DNA of 34,764 nt. Origin: an uncultured Flavobacteriales bacterium (lineage in GTDB: Bacteria; Bacteroidota; Bacteroidia; Flavobacteriales; Crocinitomicaceae). Shown here in pieces: positions 7,799-16,558 of the stretch. Location of the stretch: the NCBI GenBank assembly GCA_946886545.1, contig CAMPIU010000001.1, positions 1 through 34,764 of the forward strand. The letters are read 5' to 3'. Each line of letters begins with the position of its first letter. Position 1 is the stretch's first letter. A program made the translations under genes and the position numbers. The notes beneath the pieces are model-generated. The model saw only the letters and a list, made by a program, of their open reading frames with translations. It did no database searches and was not told the origin of the DNA.

Positions 7799-9235
7799 TT
7801 ATAAACCTGAAGGTGTTGAAACTGTTTCTAATACTATTTTTAAACTTGGATTTACAAAATCCGTGATCGCAGCCGGGTAAATACCCAAAATCACAACAGC
7901 AATAATTATAATTGCCAGTACGATCAATTCTGACCAGTGCAAGTCTGCAAACTGATCTCTGGTAACAGGACCATACATACTTAATTGGTAAGCTCTGAAG
8001 GTATAAACCGCTCCAAGGATCAGTGTTGTTCCTGCAATAATTCCGATGATCATATCATACTGAACCAAACCTTTTAACATCAGGAACTCTCCGATGAAGC
8101 CGCTTGTCAATGGAACAGAAACGGAAGCAAATGCCAAAACGGCAAACCAGAAAGCAAATTTCGGAGCTTGTTTCGCGAATCCACCCAAATCAGCTAAATT
8201 TCTTGTAGCTGTTCTTCGTTCAATGATTTCAACTGCTAAGAAAAGACCTACTGCTACCAAACCGTGATTGATGATCTGAACCATGCTTCCCGACAATGCA
8301 TCGAAATCCCAGGTCATGATTGCAGCAGCAATTAAACCAACGTGAGACATGGAAGCAAATGCAAATACCCGCTTCATATCTTTTTGTTTAATCGCTATAA
8401 CCGCAGCATAAACCACTCCGGTCGTTGCCAAAACAATAATCGGGTATTGAATACAAGAAAGAGCTTCCGGAAACAAAGGAATCATCCAACGGATCATTCC
8501 GTATAATGCCATTTTCAGCATAATACCTGAAAGTAACATCGTACCGGCCATCGGTGATTTCGCATAAGTATCAGGCTGCCAGGTATGGAAAGGGAAAATC
8601 GGAATTTTAATTGCGAATGCTAAAAAGAATCCAAGTGCCAACCAACAAGCTGTTTTCGAAGTTAATACCACGGCTTTTAAGTCTTCAATATAGAAAGTCG
8701 GAGCATTTGCTTTAATTCCGATCAATGCAGCCAGCATGGCAAGAGATCCTACAAAAGTGTAGATGAAGAATTTCATCAATGCCGCTTTTCTTTCCGGAGC
8801 ACCAAACCACCAGGAAATTAAGAAGATCGGAATCAAGGTGATTTCCCAGAAAACGTAGAACCACAATCCGTCCATTGAAAGGAATACGCCCATCAAGCCT
8901 AATTGCATGAAGAAAACCATACTTGTAAACAAACGGTTTTCTGCCAATTCGCTTTTGAAATTGGAAACCAAAACCAAGGGAACCAGGACCGCCGTCAATA
9001 ATAACATCAACAAGGAAATTCCGTCGTAACCAAAACTCAGGGTTATTCCTGCGATCCATGCTTTATTAGCAAACAGATGAACTGTTCCATCGTTGCTGTA
9101 ATGCATCATACAAGCTATTACTGCACCTAAAACGGCAAGCGAACCGATAATTCCGTATGCACGAACGACACTTTTAGGGACGATCAATACCGATAACGCA
9201 AAGAAAACGGGTAAAATAAATAAAAGTAGTTCCAC
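7799..9235 (-). CDS. nuoM: NADH-quinone oxidoreductase subunit M
   Basis: 478 residues, an antiporter-like pumping subunit of the membrane arm. Seen features: FYVFWEITLIPIFLISWWFG with the conserved helix-5 glutamate, KIPIFPFHTWQPDTYAKSPM with the helix-7 lysine and TWLPD-like loop, and KQKDMKRVFAFASMSHVG with the conserved lysine of the broken-helix region. This order and spacing match the NuoM family. It is 3 bp from nuoL and 1 bp from nuoN, as expected for a tightly coupled operon. Confidence 0.97.
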   Translation of the reverse strand: MELLLFILPVFFALSVLIVPKSVVRAYGIIGSLAVLGAVIACMMHYSNDGTVHLFANKAWIAGITLSFGYDGISLLMLLLTAVLVPLVLVSNFKSELAENRLFTSMVFFMQLGLMGVFLSMDGLWFYVFWEITLIPIFLISWWFGAPERKAALMKFFIYTFVGSLAMLAALIGIKANAPTFYIEDLKAVVLTSKTACWLALGFFLAFAIKIPIFPFHTWQPDTYAKSPMAGTMLLSGIMLKMALYGMIRWMIPLFPEALSCIQYPIIVLATTGVVYAAVIAIKQKDMKRVFAFASMSHVGLIAAAIMTWDFDALSGSMVQIINHGLVAVGLFLAVEIIERRTATRNLADLGGFAKQAPKFAFWFAVLAFASVSVPLTSGFIGEFLMLKGLVQYDMIIGIIAGTTLILGAVYTFRAYQLSMYGPVTRDQFADLHWSELIVLAIIIIAVVILGIYPAAITDFVNPSLKIVLETVSTPSGL

Positions 9236-9238
9236 GTC

Positions 9239-11164
9239 TTAGTTTTTATAATAGATAATGTAATAAACAATCAACCCGATGATCCCGAAAACCATCCAAA
9301 GAATGTAGTTGTCTGTTCTTCCTGTTTGAATTTTGCGAACCAAATCGCCCGATTTTCCAATCGCTTTTCCTAAACCAACTACCCCACGGTGCAAAAATGC
9401 TCCTTCAAAGTAATGTGCTCCTTTTTCTGAAAGCCAAAGAACCGGTTTCACAAATAAGAAATCGTAGATCTCGTCAAAGTATAATTTCATTGCAGAAGCT
9501 TTCTCCAGTCCTTTCAACTGATCATCAGCCACCGGAACGCTGTTTCTTTTCACATACACAATGTAGGTGATGATCGCGATAATAACAGCCATTGCACCTG
9601 CGGCAACCATCAGCATTAAAGTCGTATTAGGATCTCCGTGCTCACCGACCGCCATTCCCGGACCTGTTACATTGTGTGCATAATAATGAGACAACCAATG
9701 TGTTCCATTGTGAAGGAAAACTCCCGGTAAATTCAGCAATCCACCAAAGATTGAAAGGATTGCCAAAATGATCAATGGTAAAGTCATGGAAACAGGACCT
9801 TCATGCAAATGATGTTCTTGTTCGTGTGTTCCACGGAATGTTCCGAAGAAGGTAACGAAATACAAACGGAACATATAAATAGCAGTCAAAGCCGAGCTGA
9901 ACATCAAAGCAAAGTATACGAATTTGTGCGACTCAAATGCATGACCGATAATTTCATCTTTCGAATAGAAACCTGCGAGTAAAGGAATCCCTGAGATTGC
10001 CAATGTTCCGATCAAAAATGTAAAGTGAGTAACCGGAATTTTCTTGCGTAAGCCACCCATTTTGCGGATATCCTGTTCGTCCGACATCGCGTGGATCACA
10101 CTACCCGAACCTAAGAACAACAAGGCTTTAAAGAATGCGTGAGTTGTAACGTGGAACATAGCAGCCGTGTAAGCTCCCATTCCCAATGCTACGAATAACA
10201 TCCCTAATTGGGAAACGGTCGAATAAGCCAATACTTTTTTGATATCATTTTGACGCATTGCGATAATCGCAGCAATTATCGAGGTTGCCAAACCAACATA
10301 CAGCATGATGTCTTTTGTCAGGTGTGCGCCATCCAATTCGAACAAATAGTTTGAGCGAACCGTTAAGAAGATCCCGGCGGTTACCATGGTTGCGGCGTGG
10401 ATCAATGCAGAAACAGGAGTCGGACCCGCCATCGCATCCGGTAACCAGGTGAACAAAGGAATTTGTGCCGATTTACCCGTTGCACCAATGAATAAACAAA
10501 TTGTAATTCCAAAGATCAACATTTCAGAAATTTCGAACCCTTCCGTCATTACTGCCTTTGCAACTTCTGCGTATTCCAATGTTCCGAATTTGCCAAGGAT
10601 TAAGAACAAACCGATCAACAAACCTAAGTCACCGATCCGGTTCATGATAAATGCTTTGCGTGCTGCCAAGGTGTTTTTGAAATCCTGGTACCAGAATCCG
10701 ATCAGGAGGTAAGAACAAATTCCTACACCTTCCCACCCGAAGAACAACATGAAGTAGTTGCTTCCCAAAACCAGTGTTAACATGGCAAAGATGAAGAGAT
10801 TCAGGTAAGTAAAGAACTTGTAATAGCCTGCATCGTGTTTCATGTATCCCATGGAAAACAAGTGAATCAATGTTCCGACACCTGTTACAATTAACGTCAT
10901 CCAAAGGGATAAGTTATCTGCAAATAAGCGTGCATTCAAAGAAAAACTACTTGTTTTGATCATTGTGAACAAATGAACCGTAACCGGCTCACCATGCTGA
11001 ACGCTCATAAAAGCCATCACTGCAAGGACAAAAGAAATGGCCATTACGCCGGTTGCAATTGTTCCGACAACAACTTTTGAAAGTGATTTTCCAATTGTAC
11101 CGTTAATAAAAGCTCCGATTAAAGGAAGCAGTAGAATCAAAGGAAGTATTTGTGATACCGACAT
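9239..11164 (-). CDS. nuoL: NADH-quinone oxidoreductase subunit L
   Basis: 641 residues, the distal pumping subunit, which also carries the long lateral helix in its C-terminal part. Seen features: FFGWEGVGICSYLLIGFW (helix-5 glutamate), SAQIPLFTWLPDAMAGPTPV and SALIHAATMVTAGIF (ion-channel loop and helices), and MRQNDIKKVLAYSTVSQLG (conserved lysines). The C-terminal third contains a glycine- and histidine-rich loop (about 445-515), the lateral-helix region and a final membrane anchor. The length matches the family (about 610-670). Confidence 0.97.
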   Translation of the reverse strand: MSVSQILPLILLLPLIGAFINGTIGKSLSKVVVGTIATGVMAISFVLAVMAFMSVQHGEPVTVHLFTMIKTSSFSLNARLFADNLSLWMTLIVTGVGTLIHLFSMGYMKHDAGYYKFFTYLNLFIFAMLTLVLGSNYFMLFFGWEGVGICSYLLIGFWYQDFKNTLAARKAFIMNRIGDLGLLIGLFLILGKFGTLEYAEVAKAVMTEGFEISEMLIFGITICLFIGATGKSAQIPLFTWLPDAMAGPTPVSALIHAATMVTAGIFLTVRSNYLFELDGAHLTKDIMLYVGLATSIIAAIIAMRQNDIKKVLAYSTVSQLGMLFVALGMGAYTAAMFHVTTHAFFKALLFLGSGSVIHAMSDEQDIRKMGGLRKKIPVTHFTFLIGTLAISGIPLLAGFYSKDEIIGHAFESHKFVYFALMFSSALTAIYMFRLYFVTFFGTFRGTHEQEHHLHEGPVSMTLPLIILAILSIFGGLLNLPGVFLHNGTHWLSHYYAHNVTGPGMAVGEHGDPNTTLMLMVAAGAMAVIIAIITYIVYVKRNSVPVADDQLKGLEKASAMKLYFDEIYDFLFVKPVLWLSEKGAHYFEGAFLHRGVVGLGKAIGKSGDLVRKIQTGRTDNYILWMVFGIIGLIVYYIIYYKN

Positions 11165-11167
11165 GTT

Positions 11168-11497
11168 TTAGTTTTTTAATTTATTAAACAATCGAATATC
11201 TACCGAGCGGCTATTGCGGAAAAGAAGCACCAGGATCGATAAACCTACCGTTGCTTCAGCGGCTGCAACAACCATGATGAAGAAAACGAAAAGCTGACCA
11301 TCGGCCTGTCCGAAATAAGTTGAAAACGCTACGAGTAACAAATTCACCGCATTGAGCATTAATTCTATGCACATCAATAAAATGATTGCATTTTTTCTGT
11401 AAAGCACTCCAAAAACACCAATCACAAACAATGCCGTAGCAAGTACCATGTAATGTTCAATCTTTACTCCTGATTCAAATAATGTCGCTAATAACAT
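11168..11497 (-). CDS. nuoK: NADH-quinone oxidoreductase subunit K
   Basis: 109 residues with three membrane helices. The middle of the chain has [20 protein letters not shown], holding the conserved membrane glutamate of the NuoK/MrpC family that forms part of the proton path next to NuoN and NuoJ. It is slightly longer at the N-terminus than E. coli NuoK (100). The start at 11497 lies 1 bp after the nuoJ stop. The C-terminal [13 protein letters not shown] is also family-typical. Confidence 0.95.
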   Translation of the reverse strand: MLLATLFESGVKIEHYMVLATALFVIGVFGVLYRKNAIILLMCIELMLNAVNLLLVAFSTYFGQADGQLFVFFIMVVAAAEATVGLSILVLLFRNSRSVDIRLFNKLKN

Positions 11498-11498
11498 A

Positions 11499-12011
11499 TT
11501 ACTCTATAGTTTGTTTTTCACGTTTTGCTAAAAGAACTGCTCCGACCATTGCAGCCAGGAACAGGATGGAAGAAACTTCAAAAGGAAGTACGTACTTTGT
11601 AAACAGCACTTTACCCAAATTTTCAACCAATCCCACTTTTTCGGAATTTGCATCGATCATAGGAGCTGCCAAAATTGCTTCGCGCATTGCTGCAACAACA
11701 ACCAGGAATAAAGTTCCGCCCGCAATCCCGGCACCAATGGTCATCAATGGGGAATGTTTCGGTTCATTTTCCTTATTAAGGTTCAATAACATCAACACGA
11801 AAAGGAAAAGTACCATGATCGCTCCAGCGTAAACAATGATGTTTACAATTGCAATAAACTGAGCGTTCATCAATACGTAGTTTGCAGAAATCAGAAAGAA
11901 GGTAAGTACCAGGTACAAAACACTTCTTACCGGGTGTTTACTCAAAACAACCATCAAAGCCGTTCCGATTGTTAATCCACCAAGAATGTAAAATAGAATG
12001 TCTAAACTCAT
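11499..12011 (-). CDS. nuoJ: NADH-quinone oxidoreductase subunit J
   Basis: 170 residues and five predicted membrane helices. The family signature in helix 3, [19 protein letters not shown], is present; it includes the tyrosine and glycine of the pi-bulge helix that moves during turnover. [15 protein letters not shown] near the N-terminus is also typical. The ATG overlaps the nuoI stop codon by one base, so translation is probably coupled. Confidence 0.96.
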   Translation of the reverse strand: MSLDILFYILGGLTIGTALMVVLSKHPVRSVLYLVLTFFLISANYVLMNAQFIAIVNIIVYAGAIMVLFLFVLMLLNLNKENEPKHSPLMTIGAGIAGGTLFLVVVAAMREAILAAPMIDANSEKVGLVENLGKVLFTKYVLPFEVSSILFLAAMVGAVLLAKREKQTIE

Positions 12012-12550
12012 TATGCAGGTCTTTTTCCGGTTAATTGTCTTTTACTGATATCTACACGCTGATCAACCGGTTCTACCAATTTGTCTTTTCCGTAGATAAA
12101 ATCGTTGCGCTCAAAATAAGTAGGAACGAGTCGATCTGTCAGGAAAATTGCCTCCTTCGGGCAAGCTTCTTCACACAGACCACAGAAAATACAGCGCAGC
12201 ATATTGATCTCATACGTAGAAGCATATTTCTCTTCTCTGTACAAATGCTCTTCGCCTTTTTTACGTTCTTCCGAAGTCATTGTAATTGCTTCTGCCGGAC
12301 AAGCTACTGCGCATAATCCACAAGCGGTACAATTTTCTCTGCCTTCTTCGTCGCGCTTTAGTACGTGCTGACCTCGATATACAGGAGCAAACTCACGTTT
12401 TACTTCCGGATATTTAATAGTATTGTGTTTCTTGAAAACATGCTTCAAAGTGATCCACATACCTGACAAAATTGCCGGGAAGTAGAGTTTCTCCATGAAG
12501 GACATCTTCTTGTTCGAAACAACTTTTTTACGATTTGATAAACTTTCCAT
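12011..12550 (-). CDS. nuoI: NADH-quinone oxidoreductase subunit I (two [4Fe-4S] ferredoxin-like)
   Basis: 179 residues. It carries two [4Fe-4S] motifs, C74-x2-C77-x2-C80-x3-C84-P and C120-x2-C123-x2-C126-x3-C130-P, which bind clusters N6a and N6b that pass electrons from NuoG to N2 in NuoB. The N-terminal 40 residues form the amphipathic membrane-docking part. The ATG at 12550 is used; a second in-frame ATG lies 15 codons later (MSFMEKLYFP) and could be the true start. Confidence 0.96.
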   Translation of the reverse strand: MESLSNRKKVVSNKKMSFMEKLYFPAILSGMWITLKHVFKKHNTIKYPEVKREFAPVYRGQHVLKRDEEGRENCTACGLCAVACPAEAITMTSEERKKGEEHLYREEKYASTYEINMLRCIFCGLCEEACPKEAIFLTDRLVPTYFERNDFIYGKDKLVEPVDQRVDISKRQLTGKRPA

Positions 12551-12558
12551 TCGAATAT

Positions 12559-13689
12559 TTATAAGCTATTTCCGGTTTTAGTCTTTTCAAAGGATGTATT
12601 CACACCCAAAGGCTGCTCCATTTTCGCATTACTTGCTGATTGGTCGTCTTTGTCTTTAGAAAACCAACCTTCTGTATAAGCAATCACCACCCCGGTAATA
12701 AGTAAGTTGATCAATGCAATAGGAATCATTTTCTTCCAGCCGATGTGCATCAACTGATCGTAACGGAAACGTGGTAATGTCCAGCGGATCCACATGAATA
12801 CAAAAATGAAGAAGAATGTTTTAGCAAAGAATGCCAATGTTCCAAGAATTGCTAACGTATTTCCCGAAAAATGATCCATTCCCGGGAAGTTGTATCCTCC
12901 AAAGAACAAAGCTGAAATAATAGCACATGAAATGAACATATTCACATATTCCGCAAATAAGAAGAATCCTAATTTCATTGCACCGTATTCTGTGTGATAA
13001 CCACCGATCAACTCCGATTCACACTCCGGCAAATCGAACGGAGCACGGTTACATTCTGCTAAAGCGGTAATTAAGAACACAACGAAACAAATCGGCTGTT
13101 TAAATACGTTCCAAGAGAACCATCCGTCTTGCCAAAATCCGTGTTGCTGGTCTACAATATCTCTGATACTCAAAGAACCCGTCATTAATACAATAGTAAT
13201 AACAGAAACTCCCATTGCCAATTCGTAGGAGATCATCTGAGAACTTGCACGAATTGCTCCGAACAAGGCGAACTTGTTGTTGGAAGCCCAACCACCGATC
13301 ATGATTCCGTAAACTCCAATGGAAACGGCTCCCATAATAAAGAGAATTCCAATATTTACATCAGCAACCTGCAAAGCGATGGTTTCACCTGCAATTTTCA
13401 AATCCGGTCCCCAAGGAATGACGGCACCGGTAATGAGCGAAGTAAACATGGCGATTCCCGGACCGATGATGAACAACCATTTATCTGCGTTAGTCGGTCT
13501 GAAATCTTCTTTAAAAAACATCTTTCCACCATCCGCCAATGGCTGTAATAAACCGAAAGGTCCGGCTCTATCCGGTCCGATACGATCCTGCATCCAGGCA
13601 GCAACTTTTCGCTCCATTAGAGTCAGATAAGCTGCAATCCCCAATGTAATTGCAAATAAAGCAACAACTATGATTAATTTTATGATCAT
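12559..13689 (-). CDS. nuoH: NADH-quinone oxidoreductase subunit H
   Basis: 376 residues with about eight membrane helices; it forms much of the quinone chamber and links it to the membrane arm. Signature sequences are seen: YLTLMERKVAAWMQDRIGPD, GPFGLLQPLADGGKMFFKED, ECNRAPFDLPECESELIGGY, HTEYGAMKLGFFLFAEY and WIRWTLPRFRYDQLM. It is longer than E. coli NuoH (325), mainly from a polar C-terminal tail of about 30 residues (KDKDDQSASNAKMEQ onward) that has no recognised function. It starts 1 bp after the nuoG stop. Confidence 0.97.
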   Translation of the reverse strand: MIIKLIIVVALFAITLGIAAYLTLMERKVAAWMQDRIGPDRAGPFGLLQPLADGGKMFFKEDFRPTNADKWLFIIGPGIAMFTSLITGAVIPWGPDLKIAGETIALQVADVNIGILFIMGAVSIGVYGIMIGGWASNNKFALFGAIRASSQMISYELAMGVSVITIVLMTGSLSIRDIVDQQHGFWQDGWFSWNVFKQPICFVVFLITALAECNRAPFDLPECESELIGGYHTEYGAMKLGFFLFAEYVNMFISCAIISALFFGGYNFPGMDHFSGNTLAILGTLAFFAKTFFFIFVFMWIRWTLPRFRYDQLMHIGWKKMIPIALINLLITGVVIAYTEGWFSKDKDDQSASNAKMEQPLGVNTSFEKTKTGNSL

Positions 13690-13690
13690 C

Positions 13691-14659
13691 TTACTTTCCT
13701 GTTAGTTTTTTACGTTCAAGACGCTCGTCAACAATGTATTTATTTTGAGAGATTACTGAGTGACGATTAATCACACGCGGTCCTTCAATATTCCACATGC
13801 TTTTATCTTTCTTGTCGAAGCGGCATTCGTTACAAATCCAAGCAGTTTTCCCGTCAATGTCTTCGATCTCTCCGTATTTGTCTTTACGACCTGTAACGCG
13901 GTAGATTTCATCGCCGAACATCCAAACAACTGCTTTTCCAGCACACTTCGTACATTCACATGAGGCTTCCATTGGTTTTAAGAACCAAACACGACTTTTG
14001 AAACGGAATGTTTTATCTGTCAATGCTCCAACCGGACACACATCGATTACGTTTCCGGAGAAGTCGTTCTCAATTGCCTGTTCGATGTACGTTGAAATTT
14101 CCGCATGATCTCCACGGTGCATCACACCATGAACACGTTTATCCGTCAATTGATTTGCCACGTAAACACAGCGATAGCATAAAATGCAGCGATTCATATG
14201 CAATTTGATCTTATCACCGATATCAATCGGATCAAAAGTTCTGCGTTTTTCTTCGTAGCGTGTTCCTTCTTTTCCGTGCTCAAAACCAAGATCCTGCAAA
14301 TGACATTCACCGGCCTGGTCACAAATCGGGCAATCCAAAGGGTGATTGATCAGCAAGAACTCTGTTACAGCCGCGCGATTATCATAAACGCGTTCTGAAG
14401 TTTTGTTTTTGACAATCATTCCATCCATTACCGGAGTGGAGCAAGATGCAACCAATTTGGGCATCGGACGCGGATCTGCTGTAGAACCGGCAGCTACTTC
14501 AACCAAACATGTTCTGCATTTACCTCCGCTTCCCTGCAGTTTGCTATAATAACACATTGCAGGGGGAACTACATCTCCACCGATTTTGCGTGCAGCATTC
14601 AGGATTGTTGTTCCCGGTTCTACTTCTACTTCGATATCGTCAATGATAACTTTTACCAT
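13691..14659 (-). CDS. nuoG: short NADH-quinone oxidoreductase subunit G-like Fe-S protein
   Basis: 322 residues, against about 680-910 in E. coli-type NuoG: the large molybdopterin-oxidoreductase-like domain is missing. Seen cluster ligands are C36, C48, C51 and C73 ([2Fe-2S] N1b), H106-x3-C110-x2-C113-x5-C119 (N5) and C158, C161, C164 and C208 (N4). So the essential electron wire from NuoF to NuoI is intact. The C-terminal part keeps the start of the next domain, with C234, C236, C239 and WIC276NEC279RF. This resembles the N7 cluster site, but the classical C-x2-C-x3-C spacing is broken. Ending near residue 322 is a clean stop, with nuoH 1 bp away, so it is not a recent frameshift. Similar short forms are, to my knowledge, common in Flavobacteriia. 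Confidence 0.93.
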   Translation of the reverse strand: MVKVIIDDIEVEVEPGTTILNAARKIGGDVVPPAMCYYSKLQGSGGKCRTCLVEVAAGSTADPRPMPKLVASCSTPVMDGMIVKNKTSERVYDNRAAVTEFLLINHPLDCPICDQAGECHLQDLGFEHGKEGTRYEEKRRTFDPIDIGDKIKLHMNRCILCYRCVYVANQLTDKRVHGVMHRGDHAEISTYIEQAIENDFSGNVIDVCPVGALTDKTFRFKSRVWFLKPMEASCECTKCAGKAVVWMFGDEIYRVTGRKDKYGEIEDIDGKTAWICNECRFDKKDKSMWNIEGPRVINRHSVISQNKYIVDERLERKKLTGK

Positions 14660-14674
14660 AATGGAATCTCTATT

Positions 14675-16018
14675 TTATACTAAAGGCATGTGACTTGACG
14701 CAATTCCGAAGTTGCGTTTTACTGCTTCATCCGGGTGCGTTACGTGCCATTCAAATTCTTCTCTGAAATGACGAATTGCCGCCGCTACCGGCCATGCTGC
14801 TGCATCACCTAAGGGACAAATCGTATTTCCTTCTATTTTCTTATTGATCTCTGCCAACAAATCGATGTCGTGCATGTGACCTTGTCCGTATTCCAAACGA
14901 CGAAGTACTTTCTCCATCCATCCGGTTCCTTCACGGCAAGGTGAACATTGTCCACAAGATTCATGTGCATAGAAACGTGCAAAATTCCAGGTGTTTCTTA
15001 CGATACACTGATCTTCATCAAATACGATGAATCCTCCTGAACCAAGCATGGATCCCGAAGCAAAACCACCTTCTGCCAAACTTTCGTAAGTCATTAGACG
15101 ATCTGTCCCTTCTGCTGTTTTCGTGATCAGGTTTGCAGGTAAGATCGGAACAGAAGATCCACCAGGAACACAAGCCTTGATTTTCTTTCCGTTTGCGATT
15201 CCACCACACCACTCATCCGAGTAAATGAATTCCTCGACAGACAATCCCAATTCAATTTCGTACACTCCCGGTTTTACCAGGTTTCCGCAAGCTGAAATCA
15301 GTTTTGTTCCGGTACTTTTTCCAATACCTATTTTTGCGTATTCGGCTCCTCCGTCATTAACGATCGGAACAACAGCCGCGATAGATTCCACGTTGTTTAC
15401 CACTGTCGGACAACCCCACAAACCTTTTACAGCCGGAAATGGTGGTTTGATCCGTGGATTTCCACGTTTTCCTTCCAAGGATTCGATCAGCGCAGTTTCT
15501 TCTCCGCAGATATATGCTCCGCCACCCGGACAAATTGCCAGGTCCAAATCGTAACCGGAGCCTAAGATATTTTTTCCAAGGAATCCGTTTGCATAAGCCT
15601 CAGCAATTGCTTTTTCCACAATTTCCAAAACCCACATATATTCCCCACGGATATAAATGTATGATTGATTGCAGCCCAAAGCATACGAAGAAGTGATCAT
15701 TCCTTCAATCAGCAAATGGGGGATCTTCTCCATCAAGTAGCGATCCTTGAAAGTTCCCGGTTCGGATTCATCCGCGTTACATAATAAATAACGTGGAACT
15801 CCTTCCGGTTTTGCCAAGAAAGACCATTTCATTCCTGTTGGGAATCCTGCTCCTCCACGACCTCTCAATCCGGATGCTTGAACTTCTTCCACCACATTTT
15901 GCGGTGACATCGTTTTCAAAGCCTTTTCTACAGAACGGTAACCTCCGTTTTTGCGGTAGACTTCAAAAGTTTCGATTCCGGGAACGTTTGCATGTTCCAA
16001 TAATAATTTTCTTCCCAT
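14675..16018 (-). CDS. nuoF: NADH-quinone oxidoreductase subunit F (NADH- and FMN-binding)
   Basis: 447 residues, the electron-input subunit of complex I. It has the glycine-rich segment GLRGRGGAGFPTGMKW (50-65) for NADH/FMN, LLCNADESEPGTFKDR (78-93) for FMN, and GAYICGEETALIESLEGKRG (167-186). The N3 [4Fe-4S] ligands are C355-x2-C358-x2-C361 (ESCGQCSPCREGT) and C401. Length and domain order match the family. It is 2 bp downstream of nuoE, its partner in the flavoprotein fragment. Confidence 0.97.
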   Translation of the reverse strand: MGRKLLLEHANVPGIETFEVYRKNGGYRSVEKALKTMSPQNVVEEVQASGLRGRGGAGFPTGMKWSFLAKPEGVPRYLLCNADESEPGTFKDRYLMEKIPHLLIEGMITSSYALGCNQSYIYIRGEYMWVLEIVEKAIAEAYANGFLGKNILGSGYDLDLAICPGGGAYICGEETALIESLEGKRGNPRIKPPFPAVKGLWGCPTVVNNVESIAAVVPIVNDGGAEYAKIGIGKSTGTKLISACGNLVKPGVYEIELGLSVEEFIYSDEWCGGIANGKKIKACVPGGSSVPILPANLITKTAEGTDRLMTYESLAEGGFASGSMLGSGGFIVFDEDQCIVRNTWNFARFYAHESCGQCSPCREGTGWMEKVLRRLEYGQGHMHDIDLLAEINKKIEGNTICPLGDAAAWPVAAAIRHFREEFEWHVTHPDEAVKRNFGIASSHMPLV

Positions 16019-16020
16019 TC

Positions 16021-16557
16021 CTATTTCTCTGAATGTTCTTTACGCAAGGTGTCCAATAACTCATCTACTTTAGCAGGAGTTAAATGTTCGTGGTAATGTT
16101 TCCCGCATTGCAGCATCGGTCCGTAACCACAAGCTCCCAAACATTCCGCAGTTTTCAATGTAAACATTCCGTCTGCTGAAGTCTGACCAACTTTGATATC
16201 TAATTTATTTTCAATGTGTTCGATAATTTGATCCGAACCGACCAACATACATGGCCCTGTTCTACAAACTTCCAAAACAACTTTTCCAGGTTTCTCTATA
16301 TTAAACATGGTATAAAAAGTTGCTACTTCATACACTTCGATCGGTTGAATATTCAACAAGCCGGCAACATAATTCATTGTAGGCACACTTAGCCATCCTC
16401 CGAACTCTTCTTCTGCCAAATGAAGAATACGCATCAATGCACTTTTCTGTTTTCCTTCCGGAAACATGTTGATGATACGTTGTACCTCAACCAATTTCTC
16501 AGCACTGAATTGTGGTTCAGCCTGATCTGTGTTATTATGTGTAACTGTTATACTCAT
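16021..16557 (-). CDS. nuoE: NADH-quinone oxidoreductase subunit E ([2Fe-2S] thioredoxin-like)
   Basis: 178 residues from the ATG at 16557, which gives a 1-bp gap to nuoD. An in-frame ATG at 16581 would extend the protein by eight residues into nuoD and is less likely. The C-terminal thioredoxin-like domain binds cluster N1a through C98-x4-C103 (EVCRTGPCM) and C139-x3-C143 (AECLGACGYGPM). The N-terminal helical bundle includes HLAEEEFGGWLSVPTMNYVA, typical of the family. It forms the NADH dehydrogenase tip with NuoF. Confidence 0.95.
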   Translation of the reverse strand: MSITVTHNNTDQAEPQFSAEKLVEVQRIINMFPEGKQKSALMRILHLAEEEFGGWLSVPTMNYVAGLLNIQPIEVYEVATFYTMFNIEKPGKVVLEVCRTGPCMLVGSDQIIEHIENKLDIKVGQTSADGMFTLKTAECLGACGYGPMLQCGKHYHEHLTPAKVDELLDTLRKEHSEK

Positions 16558-16558
16558 C

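Noticed and set aside
11482..11832. 116-codon plus-strand frame opposite nuoJ
   Set aside because: nuoJ has full family signatures and operon context; the opposite frame has no recognisable features.
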